From Parafrankia elaeagni (lineage in GTDB: Bacteria > Actinomycetota > Actinomycetes > Frankiales > Frankiaceae): a stretch of DNA of 33,399 nucleotides. This document shows, piece after piece, positions 31,850-33,399 of the stretch. Below the pieces are notes generated by a model. It ran no database searches. It saw nothing but the letters and a program-made list of their open reading frames with translations, and was not told the origin of the DNA. Where the stretch lies: assembly GCF_000374165.1 (NCBI RefSeq), contig NZ_KB893759.1, forward strand, positions 1 to 33,399. Direction: 5' to 3'. Every line of letters starts with the position of its first letter. Positions within the stretch are counted from its first letter, which is position 1. The translations under genes were made by a program, and so were the position numbers.

Positions 31850-32826
31850 TTGGACGAGCAGGTCGTGGTGGTCGTCGGGGCGTCCAGCGGCATCGGTCGG
31901 GCGGCCGCGCTCACCTTCGCCCGTCGCGCGGGGCGCGGGTGGTATGCGCGCGGCCCGCGGCATCGCTGCCCTGCATGCCCTGACCGGCGAGATCGCCGGC
32001 GAGGTCGGTACCGGGCGCGCTCTCGCCGTGCCGACCGACATCGCGAACCCGGAGGGCGCCCGTGCGCTCGCCGCCAGCGCCGAGCGGACCTTCGGCCGTG
32101 TCGATACGTGGGTGAACGCCGCCGCCGTCAGTGTCTGGGGCCGGGTCGAGGAGATCACCGACGCCGAGTTCGAGCAGGTCCTGCGCATCAACGTGCTGGG
32201 GCAGATCTACGGGGCGAAGGCGGCGCTGCCCGCGCTGCGGCGGGCCGGTGGTGGCGTCCTGATCGGCATCTCCTCGCGCGATGCCGCTGCACAGCGGCTA
32301 TGCGGCCAGCAAGTGGGCGGTGCGCGGCTTCTACGACAGCCTGCGGGTGGAACTCGCCCAGGAAGGCACTCCGATCGCGATCACCACCGTGCTGCCCCCT
32401 CCGTCGACACGCCCTTCTCTGCTCACGCCCGCAGCCGGATCGGTGGACGTCCCAAGCCGCCACCGCCGGTGTACGCGCCGGAGGTCGTCGCCGACGCGAT
32501 CGTGCGGGCGGCCGTGAGGCCAAGCCGAGAGGTGCTCGTCGGCGGGGCCGCGATGGCCGCATCGCTGAGCGTCCGGCTGTCACCGGCACTCAGCGATGCG
32601 GCTGCTCTCGCTGCGCCGGACCGGCGTCGAATCGCTGCGGGAGGAGCGCCCGGCCGAGCCGTCCGACATCGTCGACCAGCCCGGCCCCGGCCCGGGACGG
32701 ATCGACGGCGGCTATCCGGGCAGGGTGCTGCGCCACAGCCTCCTCACCTCGCTGCTCGGCGTGCCCCGCCGCCCCGTCGAGCTGCTGACAACCGTCGTCG
32801 GCCGCCTCCATCGCGGGCCGCATTGA
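31850..32826 (+). pseudogene. Short-chain dehydrogenase/reductase pseudogene
   Basis: The pieces of one SDR protein occur in successive frames. VVVVVGASSGIGRAAALTF (cofactor loop) is in the first; ALAVPTDIANPEGARAL, VDTWVNAAAVSVWG and IGISS in the second. GYAASKWAVRGFYDSLRVEL, with the catalytic YxxxK, is in the third. Then the second frame returns (YAPEVVADAIVRAAVRPSREV), and a last switch gives the C-terminus (LLSLRRTGVESLREE). At least four frameshifts (near 31925, 32275, 32400 and 32600) break it. Gene order of the blocks is normal, so it decayed in place by indels, or the sequence has errors in this GC-rich run. Confidence 0.7.
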
Positions 32827-33034
32827 CCATCATCGGCCACATCGTGATCGCGAAGAGGGTCATGAGTCGCACTGTTCATCCACCGGACGTTTCACCCGGA
32901 GACGTGTGGGGATCTGCGTCCCTAGCACCCGTTCCCGCCAGTCGTCATCGGCGGCGCTCGGGGCGGACGACCGGAGAGGAAGGGCGGGGGACGGCCGCGC
33001 GAAGCTCACCTCGTCGAGATTCGGAGGATCTGAA

Positions 33035-33399
33035 ATGTCGACGGACGCCATCGTGCTCCTGAAGGAAGATCACAGAGAGATTAAGGCTGCGTTCAGGCGT
33101 TTCCAGGAGACGGGGAAGAATGCCCACGCCACGAAGGGCAGGCTTGTCGAGAAAATCATCGAGCTGCTCACGGTGCACACCTACACCGAGAACGAGGTCA
33201 TGTATCCGGAGGTGCGTGGCCTGCTGCCGGCGCTGGAGGGCGACATCCTCGAATCGTACGAGGAGCATCATGTCGTAGACCTCCTTGTCATGGAGCTGGC
33301 CGCGCTCCCGCCGGAGGCAGAGCGTTTCGATGCCAAGACGGCAGTTCTGATTGAGAACGTGGAACACCACATCGACGAGGAAGAGCAGGAGTGGTTTCC
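33035..33399 (+). CDS. Hemerythrin-domain protein, 5' part (cut by window edge)
   Basis: The ATG at 33035 follows GGAGG by seven bases. The 121 visible codons begin MSTDAIVLLKEDHREIKAAF and show the hemerythrin HHE pattern: His in KEDHREI, HTYTENEVMYPEV with His and Glu ligands, EEHHVVDLL, and VEHHIDEEEQEWF. These four-helix proteins bind a di-iron centre and sense or store oxygen, NO or iron. The C-terminus is outside the window. Confidence 0.8.
   Translation, partial: MSTDAIVLLKEDHREIKAAFRRFQETGKNAHATKGRLVEKIIELLTVHTYTENEVMYPEVRGLLPALEGDILESYEEHHVVDLLVMELAALPPEAERFDAKTAVLIENVEHHIDEEEQEWF

Noticed and set aside
1-33399. CRISPR arrays, rRNA or complete tRNA genes
   Set aside because: No regularly spaced direct repeats with unique spacers, no rRNA-like sequence and no complete cloverleaf were found by eye on either strand.

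Overview
The window is GC-rich actinobacterial DNA. The evidence is GTG/ATG starts with GGAGG-type ribosome sites, chains of ATGA-overlapping genes, an F420-dependent LLM oxidoreductase, an SpdB-like (DUF2637) membrane protein and an AICE-style PrimPol replication module. A Pseudonocardia- or Frankia-like host is my guess; the sequence does not fix the genus. Most of the window is accessory DNA and only the last ~3.5 kb looks like ordinary chromosome.

Region 1 (1-16.2 kb) is one end of an integrated element resembling an actinomycete integrative element. From left to right it holds: a truncated IS1182-type insertion sequence that cut into the 3' end of a tyrosine integrase gene; a divergent regulator; two small excisionase-like HTH proteins; a small coupled ORF; an AEP-type primase-polymerase; and a DUF927 ATPase. 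Then comes a non-coding block with six copies of a 10-bp motif in strictly alternating orientation, a candidate replication origin. Accessory genes follow: DUF6011 and FDXHR zinc-binding proteins, a two-HTH protein, a family 2 glycosyltransferase, an HD hydrolase, an XRE/TPR-type regulator, a 2H phosphoesterase and a DUF4177-like protein. The region ends at an attachment-site remnant (16166-16193) matching the 3' end of a tmRNA gene. No FtsK/TraB-type transfer ATPase is in the window, so conjugation functions are lost or lie to the left.

Region 2 (16.2-29.6 kb) is a second island bracketed by two ~157-bp direct copies (about 90% identical by eye) of a structured repeat. Its left part is a gene graveyard: a frameshifted pentapeptide-repeat gene, an ImmA/IrrE peptidase gene lacking most of its HTH, and an IS630 fragment. 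Next is a ~2,066-residue secreted RHS polymorphic toxin with a PD-(D/E)xK-like nuclease tail, then a perfect 16-bp inverted repeat, then a low-GC HEAT-repeat gene that is the likely immunity partner. The right part is an operon of a transposase-derived HTH protein, a short membrane protein and a lytic transglycosylase; the last two are in the same frame and separated only by one TGA and one sense codon. A lone SpdB-like spread gene ends the island.

Region 3 (29.8-33.4 kb) has an F420-dependent LLM oxidoreductase, a small hypothetical protein, a multiply frameshifted short-chain dehydrogenase pseudogene and the start of a hemerythrin-domain gene cut by the window edge.

The most interesting signals are the paired structured repeats, the alternating iteron-like block, the 27-bp perfect inverted repeat at 14203-14277, and the RHS toxin/hairpin/HEAT-immunity unit. 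All family assignments rest on motif recognition by eye; no search was run.
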